Part shown: positions 1 to 11,100 of the stretch, piece by piece
How positions within the stretch are numbered: position 1 is the first letter of the stretch
How the letters are laid out: each line of letters begins with the position of its first letter
Assembly (NCBI GenBank): GCA_012931725.1
Contig: WHSA01000561.1
Location: forward strand, 132,290 to 196,289
Length of the DNA stretch: 64,000 bases
Direction: 5' to 3'
From: Litsea cubeba
Lineage: Eukaryota; Streptophyta; Magnoliopsida; Laurales; Lauraceae
Translations under genes and position numbers: made by a program
Notes under the pieces: generated by a model
What the model was told of the DNA's origin: nothing
The model's database searches: none
Seen by the model: the letters and a program-made list of their open reading frames with translations, nothing else

Positions 1-444
1 GGCCCACTGGCCACGTGGCCGTATGGCCAGATCCGTACGGATCTGTCCGTACGGCCCACAAACAAAAAAAAAAAACAAAACATGAAAAAAAAAAGAAAGA
101 AGAAAAGAAAAGAAAAAACGTGTGAAAAAAAAGGAAAACACGTGGAGAAAAAAAAAGAAACGAAAAAGAAAGAAACAAAAAAAAGAAAGAAGAACTTTTT
201 ATTTTTCCTACAATGGAGTTTTCTTGAAAAAGGGAACTTACTTGAAGCCATTCATGGAGAAGAAGAAGAAAAGTCTTGAAGATCTTGAAGAAGAAGAACT
301 CTTGGTCTTGAAGCCCTCTTGAGATTATTGCAAAAGAAAGTAATAAGAGCAAGAGATCCAACCTCCTCCTTACTTTTATAGAAGAGAGCAAACCAAAGAA
401 GGAAAGAAGAAAGAGGTAAATGTTACTAATTAGTAACCTTACCA

Positions 445-690
445 AAAGAAAGAGATTAGAAAGATTCTTTCCCAAAAGAAAGGTATCTTGAGGGATTCTC
501 TCCCAAAAAGAAATCAATGAGAGATTTTCTCCTAATAGATAGGATCAATGAAGGATTCTTTCCCAAAAAAAAGATATCTTGAGATATCCTATCCCAAAAT
601 AAAGGGAATATGAGAGATTCTCTCCAAGTAAAGATATTCTTAGATATTCTCTATCCAAATGAGATATTTTTGGATATTCTTTACAAAAAT
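445..690 (+). repeat. Degenerate tandem repeat, about 40-45 bp
   Basis: Repeated variants of 'gaaagattctttcccaaaa' and 'gagatattct' occur about every 40-45 bases. Low identity suggests an old array inside retroelement non-coding sequence. Confidence 0.55.
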
Positions 691-982
691 GACACCATAT
701 GAGATCTAAGCCATTTCAAAAGCTTAAGGTCCCATGGGTTAGCCCATATGAGCCAGGTTTGACCACCTAGGCACTTAAAAAAAAAAATTTCGGGCTTTTA
801 GTCAAAGAGAAATCCCTCTTATCAAGAGCATACAAAAATGGTTCCATGCCTCTTTTGAGTTGATTGGACCATACAAAGAAAATTCCAAGCCACATGAGCT
901 TCCAAAAATCAAACCATCCAGCCTCATCTACCAAATTGAGCCAAAATCTTGAAATTGACATTCCACAAAAATCAAACCAAAT

Positions 983-1190
983 CCCGATCTCCTAACTTGC
1001 CACATACAGCTTGTTAGGTCACAAGACCAAAACCTGATCCCCTAACTTGCCACATACAGCCTGTTAGGTCACAAGATCAAAACCAAAATTGATCCCCCAA
1101 CATTCCACATACAGCTTGTTGGGTCACACGATCAAAACCAAACCCGACCCCCTAACCTGCCACATATAGCCTGTTAGGTCACAAGGTCAA
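983..1190 (+). repeat. Tandem repeat, 50-55 bp, four copies
   Basis: The motif 'gccacatacagc' followed by 'ttgttaggtcacaag' recurs at about 1000, 1050, 1105 and 1160. Spacing is 50, 55 and 55 bp with point differences between copies. Confidence 0.75.
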
Positions 1191-1404
1191 AACCCAAATC
1201 CACATCCCTGATGTCATCTTCAAAACTTTGCCTCGAGATGGTATGTGATCCCTTTCACTACCATAAAATTCCCCTGGAAGCTCAAAAGGCTACAAATACC
1301 AAAAAGAAAGACTGCTCAAAAACTCTTGGTCAAGTCACAGGCTCTCCTTCAAAAATCTCTTCGAGGCACATCGACTACAAAAGTTAAGCAACTCGTCGCG
1401 GTAC

Positions 1405-1418
1405 CTCGAGGGGGCATT
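1405..1418 (+). other. Polypurine tract before an LTR
   Basis: The sequence ctcgagggggcatt lies immediately 5' of TGTTGACACC. A G-rich tract abutting TG is the usual plus-strand primer arrangement at the 3' LTR of LTR elements. Confidence 0.5.
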
Positions 1419-1599
1419 TGTTGACACCAAAAATGTCACTTTGCCTCTTCAAGATCCAAAGAGCTACATGAAGTCGCAACCTGCCATAAATAGGCAATGC
1501 TACTTCCAAAAATCAAATCTTGTCAGAAGCAAACAAAAACTGCAAGATCCTTCAAGACAGCCAAAAGAGGAGTACACAAGAAGTTTCGGGTCATTTCAA

Positions 1600-2240
1600 A
1601 ATCATTTGGCCTAACTTCGATTCTCCGACAGCCGAAAAGGAGCTCTCGGCGGCGAAAGCATCGGAGACACCAAATCTTCGATCAGAGCCGATGGATGGTC
1701 TCAAAATACTTCCAAAAGGCTCCACGTCAAGTTCCGAGTCAAACCGACAACGTTTGACCCTACCTCAACCCTCGAACAGCTAAATCAAGCCTCTCGGCGG
1801 CGAGAACCACCGAGGCCATTACTCATCAGATAGAGCACATGGACGGCTTCAAAAATGCTTATAAAGGGCTACACGTCAAATTTCAGGTCATTTCGACAAC
1901 ATTTGACCATAGTTTGACGCTCGGAAGCCAAATCAGGCCTCTTGGCGGCAAAGCTCTCCGGGACAATCATTTCCAAGACAGAGCCTATGGATCATCTTAA
2001 AATGACTCCAATAGGTTCCCTGTCAAATTTCAAGTCAATCGGACATCGGTTGACCGCACATCAAACCGCGACATCTTCATCGCGACAAAAGCAAGTCTAC
2101 TGGTGATAGGACCCCAAACGGCTTCAAAACTCAAACAAAAGCCTATGGTTGGTCTTATTTATTGCTCAGGAGGCTTCGCACCAAATTTCAGGTCATTCCG
2201 ACATCGTTTGACCCAGTTTCAGCTTCTGACGGAAAATCGG
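1600..2240 (+). repeat. Degenerate tandem modules of about 150 bp in LTR U3
   Basis: Four to five diverged modules share 'tcaaatttcaggtcattc', a 'gacaacgtttgacc'-like motif and 'ctcggcggcgaaag'-like motifs. They recur near 1600-1660, 1740-1790, 1880-1940, 2025-2060 and 2190-2250. This is probably a U3 enhancer-type repeat. Confidence 0.5.
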
Positions 2241-2439
2241 CAGCTCTGCGCGACAAAGTCTTCGGCTTTCTCAGGAAATTGGAAACTTTGCAAAATAAAA
2301 TGCAAGGATTCTCATCAGGTTTCCTACAAGGAAATCAGGCCAATAAATGGTCAAAATGTCAAGGAAAAATACAGAAGAAAAAAGAATCGAAAAACAGCAA
2401 AAACGGACACAAAACGGGACAAAAAGGGGGAAAACCCCC

Positions 2440-2467
2440 CCAGGGTCGCAGACCCCTGCGACCCTGG
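2440..2467. repeat. GC-rich perfect hairpin
   Basis: Arms CCAGGGTCGCAG (2440-2451) and CTGCGACCCTGG (2456-2467) are perfect complements around a 4-nt loop. A second, overlapping imperfect palindrome with the same ends follows. It lies inside the long LTR and is far more GC-rich than its surroundings. Confidence 0.8.
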
Positions 2468-2925
2468 CCCAGGGTTGCCGGCGACCCTGGAGCCCGGGGT
2501 CGCCGGGAAGGCCCCGGAAATCCCGATTTTCGCCGTTTTTTCGCGATTCGAAGAGCCCAGCCTCTGGTACTTTCCAAAATTCATGCTTTTGAGGCACCAA
2601 GTCCTCTGACATCCGTCCAAAACACGGGTCAATCATCAAGAGTATCGAAAACAATATTGATCGCCACCCGGTCAACCAAAAAAAGTGTGCTTTCTACCCG
2701 ACCGATCGAGAAATCGACAGGACAGATGGCACCGACCCGCTGTTGGCAACAAACACCTGAAATTACATGGTCATCTGATGTCGATCTACATGAAGATCCA
2801 TCGATGATCATCACAAGAAGAATCCCAAAAGACGCGGCACGGCCCGCGACTCTTCAGATGCTCGGCGACCACTTAATGTGATTAGTTGACTAGCTTTATT
2901 ACTGTCATTAATCCATTTCTTTGGA

Positions 2926-3120
2926 CGGACCAATCAGAAGCAAGCATCCGGGAGTTACAAGTCAAGAGATTCATGGTATTTAACCCATGAAACTCCTCCC
3001 ATCATGGCGATTAAAGGCGATTAAATGCCCTCAATCTCCTCCGGCCAATCAGAAGCCAAGAAAAAGAAGTTACAAAATAAAGAATTCAATTTTGTAACTC
3101 CTCCCATTATGCGGCTTAAT
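2926..3120 (+). repeat. Duplicated CCAAT-bearing promoter segment
   Basis: Two diverged copies of about 115 bp (starting near 2926 and 3041) each contain 'ccaatcagaagc' and end in 'aactcctcccat'. They lie directly upstream of the TATA box at 3165. Confidence 0.6.
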
Positions 3121-3164
3121 GACAATAAAAGCCCATAAACCCTCCTAAATGGCTACCTAAAAGC

Positions 3165-3174
3165 CTATAAATAG
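3165..3174 (+). promoter_or_regulatory. TATA box of the long LTR
   Basis: CTATAAATAG sits downstream of the duplicated CCAAT segments. This is the expected position for an LTR U3 promoter; transcription would start about 30 bases downstream. Confidence 0.55.
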
Positions 3175-3657
3175 GAGAGCTCTCCAAGAAGAAAGGAATC
3201 GGAGAAAAATCACAGACAAAGCACAGAAATTCAGAGAAGGAAAAGAGAGAAAACTCTGCGGAAGTTCTACACCGACCACCGCTACAAGGTGACAAAAGTC
3301 CCTTGGGGGTATCCCCCCCCCCCCAAAGTCCTTGCCTTCTCCTTCTGCCTCCAATGGCTTAGATGTGGCTTTTCAGCCCGTCTACTCGGCTTTTTATTGG
3401 ACATAGGACCTCCTTTTGGTCTTTGTCCTCTAAAAACCTGAGGTTATAGCCAAGCCAAGCGAATCAATAGCATCATCTGTTCTCATCTGCATGGATGATG
3501 GCGAAGCCCACATATGGCTTGCGATCGTCAATCTAAACGAGTCCCCCACAATCTCCTGAGAAGTTAGATCCTCCTTTTCTTGCTTTTCATTATAGTTTGT
3601 ATTTTTTCAAAAGAGATAAAAATCACAACTCTTGTCTTTCATTATTGATAAGGATTG

Positions 3658-3737
3658 TAAATCGGCTATAAACGCCAAAATCTGCTATAAACGCCATAAA
3701 TCGGCTATAAACGCCAAAATCGGCTATAAATGCCAAA
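3658..3737 (+). repeat. 19-20-bp tandem repeat, four copies
   Basis: The unit 'aatcggctataaacgcc' is repeated four times with single-base changes, near the right end of the long LTR. Confidence 0.85.
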
Positions 3738-3880
3738 AAAATCGCCTTTCACGGCAAACCAAGAAAAATGTCTCTTTTCTTAAATATATGTGCAATGGAA
3801 AACTTGAAAGAAGTTGATTTTCTTTTTACTTGCGAAGGTTGATCTCCGGATCACCACTTGCGATTCCAAGTAAAATAGAA

Positions 3881-4519
3881 AATCTGGCACACCCACACAA
3901 AAAAAGAAATGTTGATGCACGCCCCTGCCCCCTGGTTTCGAAAGGGTCGGACCCAACGGACTCCCACGTCCGCCGACCTCGGTAGGAACCGAGCAGGTGC
4001 GCGGTCCATCAAGCTCTTCAAGGCAAAAGGGAATTTCAGCGAGCTTGGCAAACATGAACGTCCTAAAGAGGTGACTGTGAATACAGTGTCTGAGTGATTT
4101 CATGAAGTCTTGTCCGTGCACATATGAATGCACACTGTGCATCTGATCCAGTCCCCAAAGTGGGACCCACCCTCTAAACTTCGTGTATACAATCCAGATT
4201 AGCAGGTGTTCAGAGCGTTAAAGTGCGGGTGAATGTTTCTTATTAGTCATGAAGGTCACATACATGTAACATAGGGGTTCACATGCAAAACAACCTCCAT
4301 TTTTGTTTGCTTTTGATTTTTGTGTATTTTTAAATATTATAAATTGTACATTTAAATTCTAGCTAGTATATTGATTTTTTAAATAAATCGATGATGTGTG
4401 ATATTAATGTGTAGATGAGAATGCTACAATTTATGGGTTTTAATTTTTTTTGTGATTTTAAAAAATGAATTTAATGGCAAATAAAAAGATTATGGGTAAA
4501 TTATTTAAAATAATGATAA
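3881..4519. other. Unassigned sequence after the long LTR
   Basis: GC-rich at 3910-4020, then AT-rich. Open frames are short and match nothing I recognise. The first bases may be the primer-binding region and leader of the preceding element; no gag start can be supported. Confidence 0.4.
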
Positions 4520-5010
4520 TTAAATTAGGGATGGTTCAAAACCGTCATTTAACACAGTAAAAACTGTTCTAATATTAAAATATGGAACGGTTTTAAACCC
4601 TTCCTGTATACCCGGAAGGGACTAATAATTGTTCCTAAAATTAGAATTTGAAACGGTTTAAGAAAATTTGAAAGTGTTTAAAACCATTCCAAAATAGATA
4701 CTAATTATAACGGACACTTAAATTTGGAACGGTTTTAGAACATATGGGAAGTGTTTAGAACCGTTCCCAAAAGGATTACGAACAGTTTCAAATATTTGAG
4801 GTTGAAACGGTAAAGTGAAGTCCGACAGCGTCTAGAACCGTTTCAAAATTCATAATCTGGAACGGTTTAAAGAATATTGGAACGGTTTTAGACACTTCCA
4901 AAAATTTTCATTTGAAACGGTTTGAAACAGTTTCAATGGTTTAGGAACACGGGTTTTTGAAGCGGTTTTTTATTAGGAACGGTTTTCAACACTTCTTGTT
5001 TGCTGTTTTT
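4520..5010. mobile_element. CACTA-like subterminal repeat remnant
   Basis: More than ten copies of the short motif 'gaacggttt' or its complement 'aaaccgttcc' are packed in both orientations. Such dense short subterminal motifs are typical of plant CACTA (En/Spm-type) ends. No clean CACTA terminus or TSD is found, so it is a fragment at best. Confidence 0.4.
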
Positions 5011-5583
5011 GGTCAAGCCAAGTTTATTCTCTATGAAAAGATATAACTCACCAAACATCATAAAAAAAATCCCACGAAAAATGTGAATTTTCTTGCAGAA
5101 GATAGTAAACACAAAGGGCCCTAAATGTTGTTTGCAACTAAGTTCGAGAGTCTTTTGACCTTCATGTCATTCTAACTCATTCTCTAAATTTCATTGTTTG
5201 GATTAAAAAATAAATAAACAATATTAGAACACTTTAAACTTTGAGTTTTCTCATATTATCAATCAGAAAATATATGTCTATAAATGAAATTGCGATAGAG
5301 AGGTAAAAAATATTTGAAGGCTAAATGATTTTAAAATGTGAATAATTTGCAAGATATTTTTGTTTCTTTTTTCTTCCTCTTAACCCGCTGGGATAAGAAC
5401 TCAGACACCCATTGGCACCACGTCCCAAAACAGCCGAGGATGGTAGAAGATCATATAGGAAAAGGAAAATGTGAGTAGATAATTTGATGGGCCTGGGTAA
5501 ATGTTAGAATTAAGAGTCAACATCACATTGGTGAATGGAATGGTAATTCCATAGTTTCTCAATATGTATCGAGTTGGGATATT
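5011..5583. other. AT-rich spacer, no gene recognised
   Basis: A 73-codon minus frame overlaps 5401-5622 but lacks recognisable motifs. Before insertion of the element at 5589 this sequence was joined to the 3' side of the peptide gene at 13821. Confidence 0.5.
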
Positions 5584-5588
5584 AGTAT
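5584..5588 (+). repeat. Target-site duplication AGTAT (left)
   Basis: Five bases immediately before the 5' LTR, identical to 13630-13634. Confidence 0.93.
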
Positions 5589-6477
5589 TGTGTGGGGAAA
5601 ATCCCAAGAGAATCCTGGGCAAGGTGCTCCATCCCGGGCCCCCGCATCAGCAAGCCCATCCCGGCAAGTTCGGTCTCGTGCTCCACGCTTCCTATGCTTG
5701 ACTCCCCCACCTCGGCAATGCACGCCTTAGCAAGACCAGACACTCCACCTCGGCAGGATCCACTTCGGCGAAGCATCCCACTTTGGCTGTCCACCTCGGC
5801 AACAGTGCCAGGTCCTCACCCGCCATGACACCCCAGCTCGGCTACAGTGTCAACCCCTTCCACTTCGGCAACAGTGCCCTGACCCTACATCTCCGCCAGG
5901 TCTCACCCGGCACGACACTCCATCCCGGCCAAGCGCCTCATATCGATGAAAGTACTGAGCACTGACAGCTGTCCTCCCATGGACGCTCAAGCACGCTATG
6001 GCCCGTGCGACAAGACAAGGGGATAGCCCGTATCTCCTGACAGATCACCGTCCACAGCTCCCAAGGCGCCAGGATATGGCCTAACGGGACAAGACAGGCT
6101 ACGACGGGACCAGACAGGCTACGATGAGACCGCGCCTCCCTAGTACCTGACAAAATGGGCTATGACAAGACAACCAACTACCCCTTTGCCTCCTCTTCCT
6201 CTACATAAACACAGCTACAGCTCCAGAGGAAAGGGCGACGCCATTACCACTCTGGTATGCCATCTTCTTCCCCAAAAATCTCCTCCTCCCTCTGCTTAGT
6301 TCATATACTAACTTAGGCATCGGAGAGCCTTGCGCCGCCCAGGCCAGGGTCCTCTGACCTACGTTTCCCCTTCCTTTTCTCAGGTTCCAGGCGCAGGCAC
6401 CGGTGTCCCTAGTCTCACTTGGGTAAGTCCTCTAAGGCACCCCCCATTATTGTGGGTCATTATTTTTTGCACCTACA
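5589..6477 (+). repeat. 5' LTR of the gag-only element (889 bp)
   Basis: Begins TGTGTGGGG and ends CACCTACA; the same length as its partner at 12741 with five substitutions. A weak TATA-like CTACATAAAC lies at 6201. The last roughly 250 bp (R/U5 side) resemble the LTR of the autonomous relative, whereas U3 does not. Confidence 0.95.
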
Positions 6478-6479
6478 AT

Positions 6480-6495
6480 TGGCGCCGTCTGTGGG
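6480..6495 (+). promoter_or_regulatory. Primer-binding site
   Basis: TGGCGCCGTCTGTGGG starts two bases after the LTR. The first nine bases match the complement of the plant tRNA-Asp 3' end as I know it; the rest diverges. The identical site is found in the element at 18520-31358. Confidence 0.75.
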
Positions 6496-6542
6496 AAAGC
6501 AATATCCCAGCCTTCCCAACCTTCTCAATCTTTCCAAACACC

Positions 6543-7646
6543 ATGCCTCGAAGAACCAGAAAGGGAAAGGAACCTATCGCACTGTCGACCCAGCTGCCGA
6601 CGGTCCCCCGCCGAGAGAGGTCAGGAGCAAAATCTGGTCCAGCAGGCGACCAGCTTCAGGATACTCGGTCGGGTTCATCCTCTAAGGATTCGACCTCGAC
6701 TCTACCCTCCGAAAGACGCGCCCGGAAGAGCAGGAGCAACCGGGCCCATGGCGAAGGCTCGGGTAACGACCGCGACTCCAGAGAGTGGCTCGATCAACGC
6801 ATAGAGCAAGCAGTACGACAGCACATGGAAATGGCCGACTACGCTCAAGTTCGGATGAACTCTAATATTTTCGGCGCATCTCCTTTCTCTCCAGAGATCA
6901 GAAGCTTCCCCCTTCCCGAAGATTTCAAAGTCCCGAGGTTCGTCATTTACGATGGAACCTCGGACCCAGCAGCACACCTACGGCACTTCTCCCAGCGGAT
7001 GTCGGTATGGGGCAACGCGGGCCACCTGAGCTGCAGAATCTTCTCTTCCAGCCTCGGGGACCTCCCCCTAAAATGGTTCTGCGCACTCCCCCCGGGATCA
7101 ATCAAAAGTTGGCAGTAGCTCCGGAGTTCCTTCTTGACGAAGTTCCAAGTTTACGGGTTCATCCCCAGGTCAGCCGCCGACCTGATGGCCCTCAGAATGA
7201 AGCAGACCGAGAGCATCGCGCAGTTCGCCAAAAGGTTCTGGGCTGTCTACAGCCAGATCGAGAATGCCTCAGAGGCAATAGCAGTCCTGTCTTTCCAGCA
7301 AGCCCTCGTACCAGGCAACGAGCTCCGAAGCAACTTGGTCATGTATCCCGTGGTCACTACGGCAGCACTCATGACTAGGGTAAATCAATTCGTCAGGCAA
7401 GAGGAGGACGAAGCCCGAGCCCGGGAGCAGTTCAACCTCCGCGACAGCGACCAGATCGCTTCCAGCTCGGCCGAACCTGCCAGCTCGACTGACGCTTCTA
7501 GCTCGGCCGACTCTGCCAGTTCGGCGGACGCTTCCAGCTTGGCCGACTCTGCCAGTTTGGCGGACGCCTCCAGCTCGGCGGACGTCTCCAGCTCGCTAGC
7601 AGCCCCCCGCTCTACAGAAATCTCTTCCAACACGGGGAGCAGTTAG
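6543..7646 (+). pseudogene. gag: Gag polyprotein of the gag-only element, one nonsense codon
   Basis: A 367-codon frame starts at the ATG just after the primer-binding leader, the same position as in the autonomous relative. Residues about 130-310 match that relative's Gag core: shared motifs include PRFVIYDG, AHLRHFSQ, SSSLGDLPLKWFC and FAKRFWAVYSQIE. An in-frame TAG at 7116-7118 (codon 192) replaces a Glu codon in an otherwise open frame; translation upstream and downstream is conserved. The C-terminus is a Ser/Ala/Asp-rich low-complexity tail, and the CX2HX4HX4C zinc knuckle of the autonomous Gag is absent. Gag forms the particle that packages element RNA. This copy would need readthrough or be inactive; the stop could also be a sequencing error. 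Confidence 0.88.
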
Positions 7647-8125
7647 GCGAACCTTTTTCTATCACTTAGCATCAACCGCCCGTCAGCTTCGATCGCACGA
7701 CCCTCTACCGTCACTTCGACGGCACGGTCCTCTGCTGTCAGCCTTGATCGCACGGTCCTCTACCGCCATCAGTCGTCCAGAGCCACCGAGCTCACCCTGG
7801 GGCCGTTTTATACACTCAGGCGTGACTCGTGTTCGGCGCCAGAGCAACCAAGTCCTCGGGTAGGCGCGCCCAGGCTCCTCGGCCTCCAAATGACCTCATG
7901 CTGGTCTGTCCACGTGCTGGTCTCCACCTCACGCTGGTTTCGGCCTCATGCTGGTCTCGACAGCATTTAACGACCTCATGTTGGTATCGCCCTCGTGCTA
8001 GCTACGCGCTTCACAGGTTCGGCCTCATGTTGGTCTCGGCCAGTGCCATCGAGACTGCCCTCGGGTTCGTACACCCGGGCTTCTCCATCTCGGCGAATGC
8101 CAGAAAAGTAAGTCACGAGGGTTAA
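7647..8125 (+). repeat. Spacer with short degenerate repeats
   Basis: Between gag and the minisatellite. Repeats of 'gcacggtcctctaccg' occur at 7690-7770 and of 'cctcatgctggtct' at 7890-8040. No ORF is conserved. Confidence 0.65.
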
Positions 8126-11100
8126 CAGCCCTGGAAAAGGCCTCCAGTTCGGACACTCGGCTAATTCCTAAACTCAGGGTCTTCACCCATCTCCAAGGGT
8201 TAACAGCCCTGGAAAAGGCCTCAAGTTCGGACACTCGGCCAATTCCTAAACTCAAGGTTTTCACCCATCTACAAGGGTTAACAGCCCTGGAAAAGGCCTC
8301 GAGTTCGGACACTCGGCCAATTCCTAAACTCAGGGTCTTCACCCATCTCCAAGGGTTAAAAGCCCTGGAAAAGGCCTCGAGTTCGGACACTCGGCCAATT
8401 CCTAAACTCAGGGTCTTCACCCATCTACAAGGGTTAACAGCCCTGGAAAAGGCCTCGAGTTCGGACACTCGGCCAATTCCTAAACTCAGGGTTTTCACCC
8501 ATCTACAAGGGTTAACAGCCCTGGAAAAGGCCTCGAGTTCGGACACTCGGCCAATTCCTAAACTCAGGGTCTTCACCCATCTACAAGGGTTAACAGCCCT
8601 GGAAAAGGCCTCGAGTTCGGACACTCGGCCAATTCCTAAACTCAGGGTCTTCACCCATCTCCAAGGGTTAACAGCCCTGGAAAAGGCCTCGAGTTCGGAC
8701 ACTCAGCCAATTCCTAAACTCAGGGTCTTCACCCATCTACAAGGGTTAACAGCCCTGGAAAAGGCCTCGAGTTCGGACACTCGGCCAATTCCTTAACTCA
8801 GGGTTTTCACCCATCTACAAGGGATAACAGCCCTGGAAAAGGCCTCGAGTTCGGACACTCGGCCAATTCCTAAACTCAGGGTCTTCACCCATCTCCAAGG
8901 GTTAACAGCCCTGGAAAAGGCCTCGAGTTCGGACACTCGGCCAATTCCTAAACTCAGGGTTTTCACCCATCTACAAGGGTTAACAGCCCTGGAAAAGGCC
9001 TCGAGTTCGGACACTCGGCCAATTCCTAAACTCAGGGTCTTCACCCATCTCCAAGGGTTAACAGCCCTGGAAAAGGCCTCGAGTTCGGACACTCGGCCAA
9101 TTCCTAAACTCAGGGTTTTCACCCATCTACAAGGGTTAACAGCCCTGGAAAAGGCCTCGAGTTCGGACACTCGGCCAATTCCTAAACTCAAGGTTTTCAC
9201 CCATCTCCAAGGGTTAACAGCCCTGGAAAAGGCCTCGAGTTCGGACACTCGGCCAATTCCTAAACTCAGGGTCTTCACCCATCTCCAAGGGTTAACAGCC
9301 CTGGAAAAGGCCTCGAGTTCGGACACTCGGCCAATTCCTAAACTCAGGGTTTTCACCCATCTACAAGGGTTAACAGCCCTGGAAAAGGCCTCGAGTTCGG
9401 ACACTCGGCCAATTCCTAAACTCAAGGTCTTCACCCATCTACAAGGGTTAACAGCCCTGGAAAAGGCCTCGAGTTCGGACACTCGGCCAATTCCTAAACT
9501 CAGGGTCTTCACCCATCTCCAAGGGTTAACAGCCCTGGAAAATGCCTCGAGTTCGGACACTCGGCCAATTCCTAAACTCATGGTCTTCACCCATCTCCAA
9601 GGGTTAACAGCCCTGGAAAAGGCCTCGAGTTCGGACACTCGGCCAATTCCTAAACTCAGGGTCTTCACCCATCTCCAAGGGTTAACAGCCCTGGAAAAGG
9701 CCTCGAGTTCGGACACTCGGCCAATTCCTAAACTCAGGGTCTTCACCCATCTCCAAGGGTTAACGGCCCTGGAAAAGGCCTCGAGTTCGGACACTCGGCC
9801 AATTCCTAAACTCAGGGTTTTCACCCATCTCCAAGGGTTAATAGCCCTGGAAAAGGCCTCGAGTTCGGACACTCGACCAATTCCTAAACTCAGGGTCTTC
9901 ACCCATCTCCAAGGGTTAACAGCCCTGGAAGAGGCCTCGAGTTCGGACACTCGGCCAATTCCTAAACTCAGGGTCTTCACCCATCTCCAAGGGTTAACAG
10001 CCCTGGAAAAGGCCTCGAGTTCGGACACTCGGCCAATTCCTAAACTCAGGGTCTTCACCCATCTCCAAGGGTTAACAGCCCTGGAAAAGGCCTCGAGTTC
10101 GGACACTCGGCCAATTCCTAAACTCAGGGTCTTCACCCATCTACAAGGGTTAACAGCCCTGGAAAAGGCCTCGAGTTCGGACACTCGGCCAATTCCTAAA
10201 CTCAGGGTCTTCACCCATCTCCAAGGGTTAACAGCCCTGGAAAAGGCCTCGAGTTCGGACACTCGGCCAATTCCTAAACTCAGGGTTTTCACCCATCTAC
10301 AAGGGTTAACAGCCCTGGAAAAGGCCTCGAGTTCGGGCACTCGGCCAATTCCTAAACTCAGGGTTTTCACCCATCTCCAAGCGTTAACAGCCCTGGAAAA
10401 GGCCTCGAGTTCGGACACTCGGCCAATTCCTAAACTCAGGGTCTTCACCCATCTCCAAGGGTTAACAGCCCTGGAAAAGGCCTCGAGTTCGGACACTCGG
10501 CCAATTCCTAAACTCAGGGTTTTCACCCATCTACAAGGGTTAACAGCCCTGGAAAAGGCCTCGAGTTCGGACACTCGGCCAATTCCTAAACTCAGGGTTT
10601 TCACCCATCTCCAAGCGTTAACAGCCCTGGAAAAGGCCTCGAGTTCGGACACTCGGCCAATTCCTAAACTCAGGGTCTTCACCCATCTCCAAGGGTTAAC
10701 AGCCCTGGAAAAGGCCTCGAGTTCGGACACTCGGCCAATTCCTAAACTCAGGGTTTTCACCCATCTACAAGGGTTAACAGCCCTGGAAAAGGCCTCGAGT
10801 TCGGACACTCGGCCATTTCCTAAACTCAGGGTCTTCACCCATCTCCAAGGGTTAACAACCCTGGAAAAGGCCTCGAGTTCGGACACTCGGCCAATTCCTA
10901 AACTCAGGGTCTTCACCCATCTACAAGGGTTAACAGCCCTGGAAAAGGCCTCGAGTTCGGACACTCGGCCAATTCCTAAACTCAGGGTTTTCACCCATCT
11001 ACAAGGGTTAACAGCCCTGGAAAAGGCCTCGAGTTCGGACACTCGGCCAATTCCTAAACTCAGGGTCTTCACCCATCTACAAGGGTTAACAGCCCTGGAA

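Larger units (their letters stand above)
1..1418 (+). mobile_element. 3' internal end of an LTR retrotransposon (inferred)
   Basis: No convincing ORF. The stretch opens with an inverted GC-rich motif around 30-55, then an A-rich run at about 61-215, AT-rich degenerate repeats (445-690) and a 50-55-bp tandem repeat (983-1190). It ends in a purine-rich tract directly before a TGTTGACACC LTR start, which is why I read it as 3' untranslated internal sequence of the element whose LTR follows. No pol homology is visible, so lineage is not assigned. Confidence 0.45.
1419..3880 (+). mobile_element. Long LTR of a gypsy-type element, about 2.4 kb
   Basis: It starts TGTTGACACC after a polypurine tract and holds a TATA box at 3165 preceded by duplicated CCAAT-type segments. 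The right edge is uncertain: near 3884 the motif TCTGGCACACCCAC resembles the post-LTR primer-binding region seen in several plant gypsy elements, so the end is set just before it. U3 carries degenerate tandem modules and a GC-rich hairpin. Only one copy is in the window, so the ends cannot be verified by pairing. Confidence 0.5.

Noticed and set aside
82..322. Lys/Glu-rich small proteins
   Set aside because: Low-complexity A-rich sequence open in several frames.
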